This document shows positions 5,218 to 5,251 of a stretch of 5,251 nucleotides of DNA, in pieces (position 1 is the first letter of the stretch; every line of letters starts with the position of its first letter). The notes beneath the pieces were generated by a model. That model was not told where the DNA came from. It did not search any database and saw only the letters and a list, made by a program, of their open reading frames with translations. The stretch is from Thermoplasmata archaeon. GTDB lineage: Archaea; Thermoplasmatota; Penumbrarchaeia; Penumbrarchaeales; Penumbrarchaeaceae. A program made the translations under genes and the position numbers. Where the stretch lies: assembly GCA_023145185.1 (NCBI GenBank), contig JAGLEG010000299.1, positions 1 through 5,251 of the forward strand. The letters are read 5' to 3'.

Positions 5218-5251
5218 TTAAAACCCAACATTGACAGATCGAATATGATCT

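Noticed and set aside
4848..5231. Minus-strand reading frame of 127 residues overlapping the DUF5591-like gene
   Set aside because: It is a frame-shifted shadow rich in Arg, Gly and Glu with no recognisable motifs, whereas the overlapping frame has family-like segments and a proper stop next to the protease start.

Overview
The window looks like a piece of an archaeal chromosome, most likely a euryarchaeon related to Thermoplasmatota; that placement is an inference from gene content, not from a marker gene. The signs of archaea are a long-type FKBP peptidyl-prolyl isomerase, an EGY-like site-2 protease with an archaeal layout, a protein resembling the DUF5591 domain of archaeosine synthase, AT-rich TATA-like boxes (TTTAAAT, TAAAATA) upstream of genes, GGTGAT/GGAGG ribosome-binding sites, and N-glycosylation sequons in the predicted outside parts of two proteins.

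All four genes lie on the minus strand, so transcription runs right to left. From right to left: a 233-residue DUF5591-like protein (5179 to 4478) with a TATA-like box just upstream; after 7 bases, a 677-residue membrane metalloprotease of family M50 (4470 to 2437) with a large C-terminal outside domain, probably in the same operon; a 259-base AT-rich intergenic region packed with inverted and direct repeats; a 279-residue FKBP (2177 to 1338) with a TTG start, a hairpin leader and an acidic/His plus Lys-rich tail, followed by a strong hairpin; a second intergenic region of about 256 bases with a TATA-like box and an overlapping 5-bp inverted-repeat cluster; and the N-terminal 360 residues of a secreted surface protein (from 1081, running off the left edge).

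No RNA gene, CRISPR array, insertion sequence or tRNA was seen. Three of the genes can be read as protein quality control and envelope functions: a protease within the membrane, a folding chaperone and a surface protein. The DUF5591-like gene is the least understood. The most unusual material is this stand-alone DUF5591-like protein with its family signature replaced, the extracytoplasmic domain on the protease, and the repeat-rich control region between the protease and FKBP genes.
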